A stretch of 64,000 bases of DNA, taken from positions 124,001 through 188,000 of the forward strand of contig CAVTVK010000004.1 of NCBI GenBank assembly GCA_963738135.1. Direction: 5' to 3'. Source of the stretch: Bog-473 sp963738135 (GTDB lineage Bacteria; Actinomycetota; Acidimicrobiia; Acidimicrobiales; RAAP-2). Both the position numbers and the translations under genes were made by a program. Below the pieces are notes generated by a model that searched no databases, was not told the origin of the DNA, and worked only from the letters and a program-made list of their open reading frames with translations. Shown piece by piece: positions 26,168 through 35,329 of this stretch (position 1 is its first letter; every line of letters starts with the position of its first letter).

Positions 26168-26171
26168 ATGC

Positions 26172-26991
26172 TCAGTGTCGCTCGAAGAACTCGACGAGGA
26201 AGGCCGCCACGGCCTCGGCATGGGTGAGGATGCCGATGTGCCCGGAGCCGGCCACCTCGCGGTACGCACAGCCCGGGATGGACTCGGCCGCCCGGCGGGC
26301 GTACCGCGGCGGCGAGTCGACGTCGTGCTCGAAGGCGAGCACGAGGCACGGCACGCGCACCTCGGGCCACCGCGTGGTGCGGGCCGGGTCGGTCGACCAG
26401 GCCAGGGCGGCCTCGTACTGCCCCAGGCGCCCGGGGTTGGGCCACACCTCGAGATCGCCCATCATGGCCAGCCAGGTGCTGACGACCTCGTTGTCCTGAA
26501 TGTCGGCAATCGGCAGGTAGCGCAGGGTCTCGGTGGCGTAGAAGAGTGGCGGCAGGTCGTAGTCGAGGCGGGCCAGGTCACGCTCGACCGTGGTGATGGC
26601 CACTTCCCAGGCCGTCGGCGCGTTGGCGCTGCCCATGAGCGCGGCGGACCGGACCCGTTCGGGCTGGTCGAGCACCAGCGTCTCGGCGATCCACCCGCCC
26701 ATGGAGTGCCCGGCGATGCGCACCGGGTCCACCCAACCGAGGTCGTCGAGCAGCGCCAGGGTGTCGGCGGCCATGCCCTCCACGCTGTAGGGCCCCGGTG
26801 GGGAGGAGGAGGGCTGCGACCCCGCGGTTGTCGAATGTGGCGACCTGGTAGCCCGCCGCCACCAGGGCGGGCACCAGGGACAGGTGCCAGGCGACGGCCG
26901 GCTGACCGCAGCCCGCAATGAGGAGGAGCGGCTCGCCGTCGCCGACGACCTCGTAGTGCAGCGTGGCGCCGTGGGCGCTGACCTCAGGAAT
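26172..26991 (-). CDS. Alpha/beta hydrolase with a probable ATT start codon, one frameshift
   Basis: The nucleophile elbow is VRIAGHSMGGWIAETLV, the Asp is near VLAFEHDVDSP and the catalytic His in GSGHIGILTHAE. The N-terminal part, in a second frame, reads LHYEVVGDGEPLLLIAGCGQ and PALVAAGYQVATFDNRGV. An extra base near 26830 separates the two. The family start (PEVSAHGATLHYEVVGDGEP) is complete only if translation begins at ATT 26991-26989, six bases after GGAGG. No ATG, GTG or TTG is in frame there. The gene overlaps the end of the threonine dehydratase gene by 8 bp. About 273 residues; substrate unknown. Confidence 0.83.
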
Positions 26992-27944
26992 GAAGCACCT
27001 CCGACAACAGATTCGGGGCCACGTTACGCCCGGTCAGCAACACGACCGTCTGCCCTCCTTCGGCATTGGGGGTCACCACGCCCGCCCGCAGGGCCGCCAC
27101 CCCTACGGCACCCGCCCCTTCGAGCACGAGGCCCATTTTGGAAGCCGAGAAGGCCATGGCAGAGCGGATGTCGGCCTCGCTCACGGTGAGGACGTCGACG
27201 CCGTGGGCGAGTGCCACACCCACGGTCACCGCACCGGGCTCGAGGTTGCCCGCCAGCCCGTCGGCCACGGTCGGCTCCACCTCAATGGGGACGATGCCCC
27301 CGGCGGCCAGCGCCGTGCTCATGGACGGGGAGGCCTCCGACTCGATCCCGATCACGCGCACGCCCGTTCCCTCCAGGCCCAGGATGACGCCCGCCAGCAG
27401 CCCGCCGCCGCCGCAGGGCACGACCACGGTCCCGAGCCCGGGCACCTGCTCGAGCAGCTCCCGGGCCAGGGTCGCCTGCCCGGCGATGACGTCGGGGTCG
27501 TTGTAGGGCGATACGTAGCGACTGCCGTCCCGACCAGCCAGCTCGAGGGCGTGCGTCTCGGCCTCGCGATAGCCCTCTCCGTGCAGGACGAGGCGTACTT
27601 CGAACTGCTGCAGGGCCGACACCTTGGCCGCGGAGGCGCCCGTGGGCACCACCACGGTGACGGCGGCGCCGAGTTTGGACGCCGCGAACGCCAGCCCCAG
27701 ACCGTGGTTGCCGGCCGACGAGGCCACCACGGCGCGCCCCGGGTGTTCCGTCAGCGTTGCGGACACGGCTGCCAACCCGCCGCGCACCTTGAACGATCCG
27801 GTGGGCTGCAGCGTCTCGAGTTTGACCGATGACGGAGGCACCCAGCTGGGGCGCATCCACCACAGGTGTCACGGCGAGGTAGCGCCGCACCGCCGTCCAC
27901 GCCGCCTCCCGGTGGGCCGGCCCGGGAAGCTCGACGTCGCGCAC
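26984..27944 (-). CDS. Threonine/serine dehydratase (PLP-dependent), one frameshift
   Basis: A fold-type II PLP enzyme that deaminates threonine or serine to a 2-oxoacid. The PLP Lys is in LQPTGSFKVRGGLAAV; SSAGNHGLGLAFAASKLG and the phosphate-binding VVPCGGGGLLAGV follow. GTG 27944 starts VRDVELPGPAHREAAWTAVR and reaches TPVVDAPQLG; the frame changes by one base near 27850 into SSVKLETLQPTGSF. Corrected length is about 320 residues, without a C-terminal ACT regulatory domain, so it resembles catabolic (unregulated) forms. It is divergent from nagB with only 30 bp between the starts, and overlaps the downstream hydrolase. Confidence 0.88.
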
Positions 27945-27974
27945 CGGTCCAGTCTGGCCGAGGCGGCGCCTGGC

Positions 27975-28757
27975 ATGCTGAACGCCGTGCGCATCGGGTC
28001 CCGCAACATTGACGGCGCCAACGTGCGCGTCCTGGCCGATGTCTCCGCCATGGCCCGCGCCGCGGCCGACGAGGCGCTCACGGTCATGCTGGCCGCCGTG
28101 GCCGCCCGGGGAACGGCCAACGTGATGTTCGCCACGGGCAACTCCCAACTCGCCTTCGTCCATGCCCTGGTGCACGAGACCCAGGGCGTGCCCTGGGCTG
28201 ACACCGTGGTGTTCCACATGGACGAATACGTGGGGGTGGGACCGGACCACCCGGCGGGATTCCAGCGCTGGATACGTGAGCGCATTGTGGAGCCGGCCCG
28301 CCCCAAGGCCGCCCACTATGTGGAGGGTCTCGGAGACGCCGAGGCCGAGTGTCGCCGCTACACCGATCTCCTGCAGCAGCATCCGCTCGACCTGTGCTGC
28401 CTCGGGGTGGGCGAGAACGGCCACCTGGCCTTCAACGACCCCCCGGTGGCGGACTTCGCCGACCCCCTCGACGTCAAGGTGGTCGAATTGGAGGCAGCCT
28501 GCCGATTGCAGCAGGTCAACGAGGGCCACTTCGCCGGGCTGGACGACGTGCCGAGGGAGGCCATCACGGTGACCATCCCCGCCCTGCTCCGGGCGGCCCG
28601 CGTGCTGGCCATCGTCCCCGAGACGCGCAAGGCCGTTCCGGTGGCAATGGCGTTGACCGGACCGATCTCCACCTCCTGCCCGGCCTCGGCCCTGCGGACG
28701 ATCCCCCAGGCCATCGTCTACCTCGAGCCCGACTCAGCCCGACTCCTCCCTGATTGA
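27975..28757 (+). CDS. nagB: Glucosamine-6-phosphate deaminase / 6-phosphogluconolactonase family (NagB-like)
   Basis: The 260-residue protein has the NagB fold and motifs: VMFATGNSQLAFVHALV, VFHMDEYVGVGPDHPAGF with the catalytic Asp, CLGVGENGHLAFNDPPV with the ring-opening His, and RTIPQAIVYLEP-like end. It would convert glucosamine-6-phosphate to fructose-6-phosphate and ammonia, at the end of amino-sugar use. No nagA or amino-sugar transporter is in the window, so a related sugar phosphate cannot be excluded. ATG 27975 is chosen; GTG 27987 is an alternative. The promoter must sit in the 30 bp shared with the divergent dehydratase or inside that gene. Confidence 0.88.
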   Translation: MLNAVRIGSRNIDGANVRVLADVSAMARAAADEALTVMLAAVAARGTANVMFATGNSQLAFVHALVHETQGVPWADTVVFHMDEYVGVGPDHPAGFQRWIRERIVEPARPKAAHYVEGLGDAEAECRRYTDLLQQHPLDLCCLGVGENGHLAFNDPPVADFADPLDVKVVELEAACRLQQVNEGHFAGLDDVPREAITVTIPALLRAARVLAIVPETRKAVPVAMALTGPISTSCPASALRTIPQAIVYLEPDSARLLPD

Positions 28758-28778
28758 AGATCGCCGCCGTGGGCGGGG

Positions 28779-29315
28779 TCAGGACGCCCGCTGCCCGGTG
28801 ACGTCGTAGAGGTGGTGGACCGGGTCGTGCAGCAAGTAGCGGCTGAAGCCCGCGATGTCGAAGCGGGCGCCGTCGCTCCGCCTGCCTGACCGGCGCCATT
28901 GTTCGCCCTGCACGCCCTCGAAGGCATCGGCCAACCCGGCGGCGGCCTCCCGCAGTTGCACGGCCACGACGGCCGGGTGCTGCTCGGCGTAGCGCTGCTC
29001 GATCGCCGTCACGTCCTGGTCCCAGTTCGGGTACAGCGGGTCGTCCTCGCGCAACATGAGCGTCAGCCGTTCGTGATAGAGCGTGCACACATCGCGCACG
29101 TGACAGGCGTACTCCAACGGCGCCCAGCGGTCTGCGGCGGGACGCCGTCGCACCACGTCGTCGGGTTGCCGCAGCACGCGCTCCCACGACGCCGCGTTGG
29201 CCCGCAGCAACGCGGCCACGGACTCCGGCCACACGGTCGCCGCGTCGAATCCGCACTCGGGACAGGGACGCTCGAGCACCCACGTCCAATCCTTGTCGTC
29301 GGGCACGATGGCCAC
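28779..29315 (-). CDS. DinB/YfiT-superfamily protein
   Basis: GTG 29315 starts VAIVPDDKDWTWVLERPCPE and gives 178 residues. It is a DinB-like four-helix bundle: LLRANAASWERVLRQ, DRWAPLEYACHVRDVCTLYH with the first metal His, and GFSRYLLHDPVHHLYDVTGQ with the HHLYD block at the end. Such proteins are often thiol-dependent transferases (mycothiol or bacillithiol linked) or have unknown roles. A CPEC pair near the start is a feature seen in part of the family. It begins two bases after the sulfotransferase stop, so the genes are coupled. Confidence 0.87.
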   Translation of the reverse strand: MAIVPDDKDWTWVLERPCPECGFDAATVWPESVAALLRANAASWERVLRQPDDVVRRRPAADRWAPLEYACHVRDVCTLYHERLTLMLREDDPLYPNWDQDVTAIEQRYAEQHPAVVAVQLREAAAGLADAFEGVQGEQWRRSGRRSDGARFDIAGFSRYLLHDPVHHLYDVTGQRAS

Positions 29316-29317
29316 GC

Positions 29318-30241
29318 TCAACTCTCCCGGTCTCGTTGCAGCCAGGCCAGCAGGTCGTCCGGAGCCATGGCCGCGACGCGGTCGCGGTAGTGCGCGAACT
29401 CGCCGTCGCTCAGGAGCGCCCGACCCTCGCCCGACGTGCCGTGCCGGAAGAACGCCGCCGGATCCTTCAGCACGTGCAGTCCGGCGTCGGGCGCCGGAAC
29501 ACCGGCCCGCATCGACTCGAAGGTGGCCGCCTGCACCAGCGCCGGCCAGCTCCCCTCGTCGGCGGAGACCGCGAGCCGGTCGGCGAGCCGTCGCATCGCA
29601 CCGTCCAGATCCGACAGGAGATCGTCGTAGTGCACCAGCACGACATTGTCCGCGCCACGGCGTGTCCAGGCGTCGGAGAGGTGCAGCATCGCCCCCGGCA
29701 GGGTGTCGAGCCAGGCGCGGGGGTCGCCCTCCCAATCGATGAACCCCAGCAGCCACTCGTGCAGCGGAGGTTTGGGCGGGCGGGCGATGTCGGCTTGGCC
29801 CGTGAGCTCGGCCATGCGGCCGCGATCGATGTTGTTGCTGTGGTGATAGAGGGAGACCGCGACATCGAGCGGGTGGCGTCCGACGACGATGTAGGTGGCA
29901 CGCCCATCGAGAGGGACGCCGTCGAGCGGGGTGTGGGTCTTGATGACGCGCCGGTGCGTCTGCGCCGCCAGGTCAGCGAAGACGTCTTCTTTGGGCCGCA
30001 CCAACCAGTCCAGCCACGGCGAGAGCCGACCAAGATGATCGGGCAGCTCGGGGGAGCCGAAGAGGAGCAGCAGGCAAATCATCTGGACCCAGGTCGTGCC
30101 CGACTTGGAGCGGGTGCTCACCACGATGTCGCCAGGGCGGAAGGGAAAGTCCCACCAGCGGGCGCTGTCCTCGTCGGGTGACGTGTAGCGCACCAACGAC
30201 GCGCCCCGAGGGTTCCGCGGTCGACCACGTCCCGTTGCCAT
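29318..30241 (-). CDS. PAPS-dependent sulfotransferase
   Basis: From ATG 30241 the protein has 307 residues. The 5'-phosphosulfate loop is STRSKSGTTWVQMICLLLLF (usually YPKSGTTW). The 3'-phosphate block is YIVVGRHPLDVAVSLYHHSN with the conserved Arg and Ser, and a late FFRHGTSGEGRALLSD corresponds to the R-K-G-x-x-G element (here R-H-G-T-S-G). The catalytic His is expected in VIKTHTPLDG. Cytosolic sulfotransferases of this type sulfate hydroxyls of phenols, steroids or small metabolites. No other sulfur genes are nearby. Co-transcribed with the DinB-like gene. Confidence 0.9.
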   Translation of the reverse strand: MATGRGRPRNPRGASLVRYTSPDEDSARWWDFPFRPGDIVVSTRSKSGTTWVQMICLLLLFGSPELPDHLGRLSPWLDWLVRPKEDVFADLAAQTHRRVIKTHTPLDGVPLDGRATYIVVGRHPLDVAVSLYHHSNNIDRGRMAELTGQADIARPPKPPLHEWLLGFIDWEGDPRAWLDTLPGAMLHLSDAWTRRGADNVVLVHYDDLLSDLDGAMRRLADRLAVSADEGSWPALVQAATFESMRAGVPAPDAGLHVLKDPAAFFRHGTSGEGRALLSDGEFAHYRDRVAAMAPDDLLAWLQRDRES

Positions 30242-30396
30242 GGGACAAGCATGGCTGACAGGACGGCGGCGACAACGCGGCCACGGCAACCACATCGAAC
30301 CCGGCAGGCAACGGCGGGGCAATGGCCGCTCCGTAGGTTGCGGGCACGGAGATCGGGGGTGCCGGGCGGGGGCCGGGGGCACTGGAGGAGGGGCGC

Positions 30397-31119
30397 GTGA
30401 CGATAGCTGTTGCCGTGGGGGACGCAGGCCCGGCCCCCCGGGCGTCCGGACCGCGCCGGAACCGTCGGTGGACCTTGAAGCGCATCTTGATCGCCAGCGG
30501 GTCGGCGCTCGTCGCGCTCATTCTGATGGTGGCCTCCTATGTCGGTTACAGCCTCTACCGCATCGATCACGCGGTGCACCACGTCGGCGTGTCCGCCTCG
30601 CTGCTGGCCCGGGGGCAGAACGACCTCCTGGCCATCGTCAAGGGCCCCGATCACAGCGAACAGGTCTTCGTCTTCCACAACGTGGGCGGGCACACCAACG
30701 TTCTGCAGATCCCCAAGTCGCTCGGGCTGCCCCTGGCGGACGGCGGCACCGTCCCGTTGGGCACGCTCAACCTGCACACGCCCTCCGTCATCATCGCCGG
30801 GCTCGACCACCTCGGAATCCCCGTCAGCCACTACGTCGGTGTGGACCTGCACATGGTGGACCCGCACTCGAACCTGGGCCAGTTGGCCACGGGCCAGTTG
30901 TCGGTGAGCTCCATGATCTCGAACCCCACCGGCACCAGCTCGATCCTCCAACAGGTGGCGTCGCACATCTATCTCGGACCGGGCACCCCGGTCTCGGCCG
31001 TCCTGTCGCTCATGAACGTGCCCACGGCCCACCCCGTCTCCGTCCCGACCGAGAGGGACGTGCACGGAACGGTCGTGCTGGCTGCGGCGTTCGCCAACGT
31101 GCTGCGCGCCTTCCTGTAG
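30397..31119 (+). CDS. Membrane-anchored LytR/CpsA/Psr (LCP)-like protein, divergent
   Basis: A 240-residue protein with a basic N-terminus and one transmembrane helix at about 28-51 (RILIASGSALVALILMVASY). The outer part resembles an LCP domain: SASLLARGQNDLLAIVKGPD, NVLQIPKSLGLPLADGG, NLHTPSVIIAGLDHLGIPVS, HYVGVDLHMVDPHSNLGQLA. LCP proteins attach teichoic acids, arabinogalactan or other glycopolymers to peptidoglycan. Here the Arg-rich pyrophosphate-binding positions (usually S-I-P-R-D) are replaced by QIPKS and the domain is short. It may be an inactive paralogue. Single gene, divergent from the sulfotransferase. Confidence 0.62.
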   Translation: MTIAVAVGDAGPAPRASGPRRNRRWTLKRILIASGSALVALILMVASYVGYSLYRIDHAVHHVGVSASLLARGQNDLLAIVKGPDHSEQVFVFHNVGGHTNVLQIPKSLGLPLADGGTVPLGTLNLHTPSVIIAGLDHLGIPVSHYVGVDLHMVDPHSNLGQLATGQLSVSSMISNPTGTSSILQQVASHIYLGPGTPVSAVLSLMNVPTAHPVSVPTERDVHGTVVLAAAFANVLRAFL

Positions 31120-31403
31120 TGGCGCGCCGGGGGTGACGGGCGGGCGCAAGCGGAGCGGGGCCTCGCGGCGGGGCTGGCGTCAGCGTGGGCACGAGCGCGC
31201 CACAGAACAGACCGTCGTGGCGCCCAATGCCCCGCTACCGGGCGGGAACGCAGCCGAGGATCGTGACGCACCGGCCGCACCGGACGCGCCGGACGCACCG
31301 GACGCACCGGCACTCGCTCGACCAGGTGCTGCGCACGGCCGCCGAAGCGCGGAGACCCGACGCTGATCCGCACGACTGAGTCAAGTCTCGGGACTGTGGA
31401 CTC
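31120..31403. other. 284-bp stretch without a supported gene; four 9-bp repeats
   Basis: Between the LCP-like stop and the convergent hydrolase stop I see no credible gene. Short open frames are Arg/Pro-rich and lack a ribosome-binding site. At 31277-31312 four 9-bp units (gcaccggac, gcgccggac, gcaccggac, gcaccggca) stand in tandem. In one frame they would encode a PDA repeat. Confidence 0.6.
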
Positions 31404-32456
31404 TCAGGACCCGGACCGGCCGAGCCAGCGATCGAGGAAAGGCAGGGCCTCGGTGCCGTGCCACTGGTGCCCGCCTTCGAAGACGTCGTGGACCAGCCGG
31501 TCACCCGCACCCAGCTGTTCGTAGACGAGGCGCGTCCGGCGCACGGACTCCGCCGCCGTGGCGAAGGGGAACAGCATGTCCTCGGTGCCTGACTCGACGA
31601 GCATCGGTCGTGGCGCGACGAGCGCGCCGAGATCCTCGTGCTCCAAACGCCCCAGCATGCCGAACACGATCTGCGAGCCGCACATGTTCCACGGCATTTT
31701 GTGGCTCTCGGCCCACGAGGAGAAGTACCCGCTCACCACACAGGCCGCCACGCGGCTGTCGACAGCAGCGGTGAAGAGCGTGACGGTGCCGCCGTAGGAG
31801 ATGCCGACCATGCCCAGGCGGTCCCGGTCGACGAGCGGGTGTTGCTCCAACACGTCGAGCGAACGCCGCAGATCCCAGATGTTCTGGGCCAACGGGTTCC
31901 AACCTGCCATGGCGGCGTGCACGAGGTTCGTGTCGCAGGCGTAGTGGTCCTCGGGATTCCAGTCCAGACGCTCACCGAAACAGCGCAGGTCGGGCGCCAG
32001 CACGACGTAGCCGCGTCGGACCAGTTGCAGGCCGTAGTCGGCGTTGGGCATGTCGGTGTGCTCCAGCCCGACGACCTGCGTCTTGCCCGGCCCGTGCCCG
32101 TGCGCGGCCAGGACGGCGGGGCCTGGCGGCCCGTCCTGGCGGTCGTCGGGCACCAGGAGGTAGGCCGGGACCGACATGGTGTCCTCGGTGTCGAAGACGA
32201 TCTTGTCCCGCCGGTAGCCGTCACAGGCCTCCGATTCGAGGGTCTCGAGATTGAGCGGAACCGGTGTCGGCTCGGGCCCGAGCAGCTCGGCCAGGCGGAG
32301 CCGCCGGCGCGCCACCCAGGCCGGAATGTCCGCCGGGTCGTGCTCGGGCAGAGGGTCCTCGTGGACCGTGGCGGCCAGGCGGGTCATCCACTGGTACCAC
32401 GACGAGTAGTTGCGGGCCGGCGGGGTCAGGACGAGACCCCCGGTGTCTTGGCTCAT
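31404..32456 (-). CDS. Alpha/beta hydrolase (acetylxylan-esterase/dienelactone-hydrolase-like)
   Basis: A 350-residue intracellular hydrolase with no signal peptide. The nucleophile is in LGMVGISYGGTVTLF, the Asp/Glu near MLVESGTEDMLFPF and the His in FEGGHQWHGTEAL. AVLAAHGHGPGKTQV marks the oxyanion loop, and RGYVVLAPDLRCFGERLDW fits the large-lid esterases often annotated as acetylxylan esterase or prolyl-peptidase-like. It probably cleaves an ester of moderate size. It is divergent from the TauD dioxygenase gene with 89 bp between the starts. Confidence 0.85.
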   Translation of the reverse strand: MSQDTGGLVLTPPARNYSSWYQWMTRLAATVHEDPLPEHDPADIPAWVARRRLRLAELLGPEPTPVPLNLETLESEACDGYRRDKIVFDTEDTMSVPAYLLVPDDRQDGPPGPAVLAAHGHGPGKTQVVGLEHTDMPNADYGLQLVRRGYVVLAPDLRCFGERLDWNPEDHYACDTNLVHAAMAGWNPLAQNIWDLRRSLDVLEQHPLVDRDRLGMVGISYGGTVTLFTAAVDSRVAACVVSGYFSSWAESHKMPWNMCGSQIVFGMLGRLEHEDLGALVAPRPMLVESGTEDMLFPFATAAESVRRTRLVYEQLGAGDRLVHDVFEGGHQWHGTEALPFLDRWLGRSGS

Positions 32457-32545
32457 GGACGGCCCTTTCTGGTGATGCGCGCGGCTGGCGGGGCCAATGT
32501 AGGCCCCCGTCGACGCCGCCGATCCGACTCGGGCAGAATTGGGCG

Positions 32546-33403
32546 GTGACCCTCGCCACCTCCGTCAGCGTCCACCCGCTCTCGCCCACCATCGGTGCGG
32601 AGATCGCCGGCGTGGACATCGCCCATCCCCTGGCGCCGGAGGCGGTGGCCGCGGTCCGGGAGGCGCTGAACACGCATCACGTCATCTTCTTCCGCGACCA
32701 GACCCTGTCGGCCGAGCAACAGGCCGCCTTCGCCCGCCAGTTCGGGACCGTGACCGAGGCCCATCCCGTGCTGCCCTCCATCGACGAGAGCCCCGAGGTG
32801 CTCGCCATCGACGGCAAGGTGGACCGGGCCAGCTGGTGGCACACCGACGTCACTTTTCTGCAAACGCCGGCCATGGGATCCATCCTCTACATGCTCGAGT
32901 CGCCAGAGGTCGGCGGCGACACCATGTGGGCCAGCCTCCAGGACGCCTACGACGGGCTCGCCCCGCCGGTGCGTGCCATGTGCGACCAGTTGATCGCCAT
33001 TCACCACGACCCCTGGTTCGCCGCGGACGTGGCCGAGCGCGGCGGCTACGAGTGGGACGGCACCTGGCGGGACACGCTGTTGCCCTCCTTGCATCCGGTC
33101 GTGCGGACCCACCCCGAGACGGGACGCAACGGCCTCTTCGTCAACCGGCAATTCACCCGCACCGTGTTGGGCTTGTCGGACAACGAGAGCAGCGCCATCC
33201 TCGAGATGCTCTACCACCATTGCGTGAAACCCGAATACACCTGCCGCTTCCGCTGGCGCGCCGGATCGGTCGCCTTCTGGGACAACCGCGCCACGCTGCA
33301 CTACGCGCTCGACGACTACGGGACCGCGGCGCGCTACGCACACCGGGTCACGCTGCGGGGCGACAAGCCCTTCGGCCCGGCCATGCCGCTGCCCGCGAGC
33401 TGA
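32546..33403 (+). CDS. TauD/TfdA family Fe(II)/2-oxoglutarate dioxygenase
   Basis: GTG 32546 gives TLATSVSVHPLSPTIGAEIA, the usual start, and 285 residues. The iron-binding H-x-D is in SWWHTDVTFLQTPAMGS, and the distal His and 2-oxoglutarate Arg are in NRATLHYALDDYG and YAHRVTLRGDKP. VIFFRDQTLSAEQQAAFARQ and NGLFVNRQFTRTVLGL are typical. The group releases sulfite from taurine or alkyl sulfates, or hydroxylates phenoxyacetates and similar acids. Which substrate applies cannot be told from the motif residues alone. The stop lies 8 bp before the cadmium-type transporter. Confidence 0.92.
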   Translation: MTLATSVSVHPLSPTIGAEIAGVDIAHPLAPEAVAAVREALNTHHVIFFRDQTLSAEQQAAFARQFGTVTEAHPVLPSIDESPEVLAIDGKVDRASWWHTDVTFLQTPAMGSILYMLESPEVGGDTMWASLQDAYDGLAPPVRAMCDQLIAIHHDPWFAADVAERGGYEWDGTWRDTLLPSLHPVVRTHPETGRNGLFVNRQFTRTVLGLSDNESSAILEMLYHHCVKPEYTCRFRWRAGSVAFWDNRATLHYALDDYGTAARYAHRVTLRGDKPFGPAMPLPAS

Positions 33404-33411
33404 CGGCCCCG

Positions 33412-34078
33412 TTGTCCGCCGGCCTGGGGGCCGATCTCGGCGTCGCCGCTGTCGCGTTCGTCGGGACCAACGTCGACAACTGCGTGGTGACCATGGCCAT
33501 GGTGGCCGGCGCTCCGGTGGCGCGTGCGCACCGCATTGCGGCCGGCCAGGTCGTCGGCTTCGTGGTGCTGGTGACGGCTTCTGCGGCGGCGGCGGCCGTG
33601 CTCTTCGAGTTCTCCTCCGCCGTGATAGGGCTCCTCGGGCTGGTGCCTCTCGCCATCGGCGTCCGTGGCCTGGTCGGTCTGGCCCGCGTGCGCCAGGGCC
33701 AGGAGGGTGAGGCGGGTGAAGCGGGCGAGTCGGCCCCGGCGACCGAGGCGACGCACCGGCGCTGGCGCAGGAACCCCGAGGCAGCGCGCCGTGGGCCGGA
33801 GCCTGACGGCGAGCGCCCTCGTCACCATCGCCGCCGGCGGCGACAACCTCGCCGTCTACATCCCGCTCTTCCGGGTCGGTGGGGCGACCAACATCGGCGC
33901 CACTGTGGCCGTCTTCCTCGTCGGCGAGGCCCTCGTCACCTGGCTCATCCTCACCGGGGGCCGCCATCCCAAGGCCCGGGGGACCATGTTGCGCCTGGGA
34001 CACCTCGCCGTCCCCATCCTGTTGTGCTGCGTCGGAGTACTGGTCCTGGTCCAGGCGGGGACCTTCTCCCTCCTCTGA
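33412..34078 (+). CDS. CadD-type cadmium resistance transporter, one frameshift
   Basis: A small membrane protein with about five to six helices in two similar halves. The first half reads GVAAVAFVGTNVDNCVVTMA and VVGFVVLVTASAAAAAVLFE; the second ALVTIAAGGDNLAVYIPLFR and LGHLAVPILLCCVGVLVLVQ. The paired G-T-N-x-DN and GGDN-x-x-VYIPLF blocks identify the CadD/LysE-like cadmium transporter family. The hydrophilic linker includes EGEAGEAGESAPATEA. A one-base shift near 33750-33780 separates the halves. TTG 33412 is the best start, just after the TauD stop. The first half lacks the usual Leu-Val-x-I-P-L block, so its substrate is not certain. Confidence 0.8.
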
Positions 34079-34088
34079 CGGCGCGACA

Positions 34089-34343
34089 ATGCAGGACGTG
34101 CCGGACGACATCGTCGATACCCTGATCCTCGACCTGCTCGAATGGGTCGGCCCGACGCCACGCCCCTACGACGAGGTCATGGAGGTGTGGCGCACGTCGT
34201 GCCCCCGCCTGCCCGTCTGGGAGGACGCCAACGACCGGGGTTTCATCACCCGTCGGCACGTGCCCGGGCGCGGACAGCTGATTGCGGTGTCGTCCGCCGG
34301 CGCCGAGCATCTGCACCGGCACCGCGCCGTCGCTCCCGTCTGA
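34089..34343 (+). CDS. Small conserved hypothetical protein
   Basis: ATG 34089 gives 84 residues: MQDVPDDIVDTLILDLLEWV, then PRPYDEVMEVWRTSCPRLPV and WEDANDRGFITRRH. The pattern of a helical start, a W-R-T-S-C-P-R-L-P-V-W-E-x-A block and a basic end occurs in uncharacterised proteobacterial and actinobacterial proteins, and looks like a small winged-helix fold. I do not recognise a named function. It follows the cadmium-type transporter by 10 bp and could be its regulator, but that is only context. Confidence 0.6.
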   Translation: MQDVPDDIVDTLILDLLEWVGPTPRPYDEVMEVWRTSCPRLPVWEDANDRGFITRRHVPGRGQLIAVSSAGAEHLHRHRAVAPV

Positions 34344-34470
34344 GGGTCATCGCCCCGGCGTCGAGCATGGGGCGCCGTCGCAGGGGCCGCGCGCCGGCGC
34401 TGGCCGCGTGCGCGGTGTCGTGGTTGACTGCAGCAACACGTCGAGAGCCGGCACGAAACGGGAGGGCCCG

Positions 34471-35304
34471 ATGGAGAACCTGCAGGGCAAGGTGGCGGTG
34501 ATCACCGGCGGCGCCAGCGGCATCGGCCGCGCCGTGGCGGACCGGGCCGGCGCCGAGGGCATGAAGATCGTGCTGGGCGACATCGAGGAGGGCCCGCTCA
34601 AGGAGGCGGTGGACGAGCTGACGAGCACGGGCACCGAAGCACTCGGCGTGGTGACCGACGTCTCCGACGGCGCGTCGGTGCAGACGCTGCGCGACCGGGC
34701 CCTCGATCGCTTCGGCGCCGTGCACCTCGTCCACAACAACGCCGGCATCGGCTTGGGTGGCCCCATCTGGGAGGTCACCGAGGAGGACTGGCGCTGGATC
34801 CTCGGCGTCAACCTCTGGGGCGTCATCCACGGGATGCGCACCTTCACGCCCCTCTTGATGGAGCAGGGCGAGGGCCACATGGTGAACACGGCGTCCATCG
34901 CCGGGCTCATCGCGGCCCCGTTCCTCGGCCCCTACAACGCCACCAAGCAGGCGGTGGTGGCCATCTCGGAGACGCTCTTCAAGGACCTGCAGGCGGTCGG
35001 CTCCCCCATCGGCGTGTCCGTCCTCTGCCCCGGCTTCGTGCGGACACGCATCGCCGAGTCCGAGCGCAACCGACCCGACTGGGCGCCCGACCGGGACGTG
35101 GAGGGCGCGGCCGCGCTGCGCGGCGTGGTGCAGGACATGGTCGACAGTGGCATTGCGGCCACGGCGGTGGCGGACCGCGTCATCGACGCCGTCCGCACCA
35201 ACACCTTCTACATCCTCACGCACCCCGAGCTCGAGGGCGCCATCACGACGCGCTTCGAGGACATTGTGGAGGGACGAGCGCCGAGCCCGACGATGATCGC
35301 CTGA
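34471..35304 (+). CDS. Short-chain dehydrogenase/reductase
   Basis: ATG 34471 follows GGAGGG. The 277-residue protein has a classical SDR Rossmann start, KVAVITGGASGIGRAVADRA, the structural NNAG in LVHNNAGIGLGG, Ser in NTASIAGLIA and the catalytic Tyr/Lys in GPYNATKQAVVAISE. The C-terminal lid PGFVRTRIAESERNRPDW suits medium-size alcohols or ketones. It is NAD(P)-dependent, with an Asp at the end of beta-2 (LGDIEEG) that favours NAD. Substrate unknown. Convergent with the solute-binding protein gene 25 bp away. Confidence 0.93.
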   Translation: MENLQGKVAVITGGASGIGRAVADRAGAEGMKIVLGDIEEGPLKEAVDELTSTGTEALGVVTDVSDGASVQTLRDRALDRFGAVHLVHNNAGIGLGGPIWEVTEEDWRWILGVNLWGVIHGMRTFTPLLMEQGEGHMVNTASIAGLIAAPFLGPYNATKQAVVAISETLFKDLQAVGSPIGVSVLCPGFVRTRIAESERNRPDWAPDRDVEGAAALRGVVQDMVDSGIAATAVADRVIDAVRTNTFYILTHPELEGAITTRFEDIVEGRAPSPTMIA

Positions 35305-35329
35305 AGCGGAGCACCCGGGAAGGGCGCCG

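Noticed and set aside
31133..31379. Two overlapping small frames after the LCP-like gene
   Set aside because: They are Arg/Pro-rich, include a 9-bp DNA repeat and have no ribosome-binding site.
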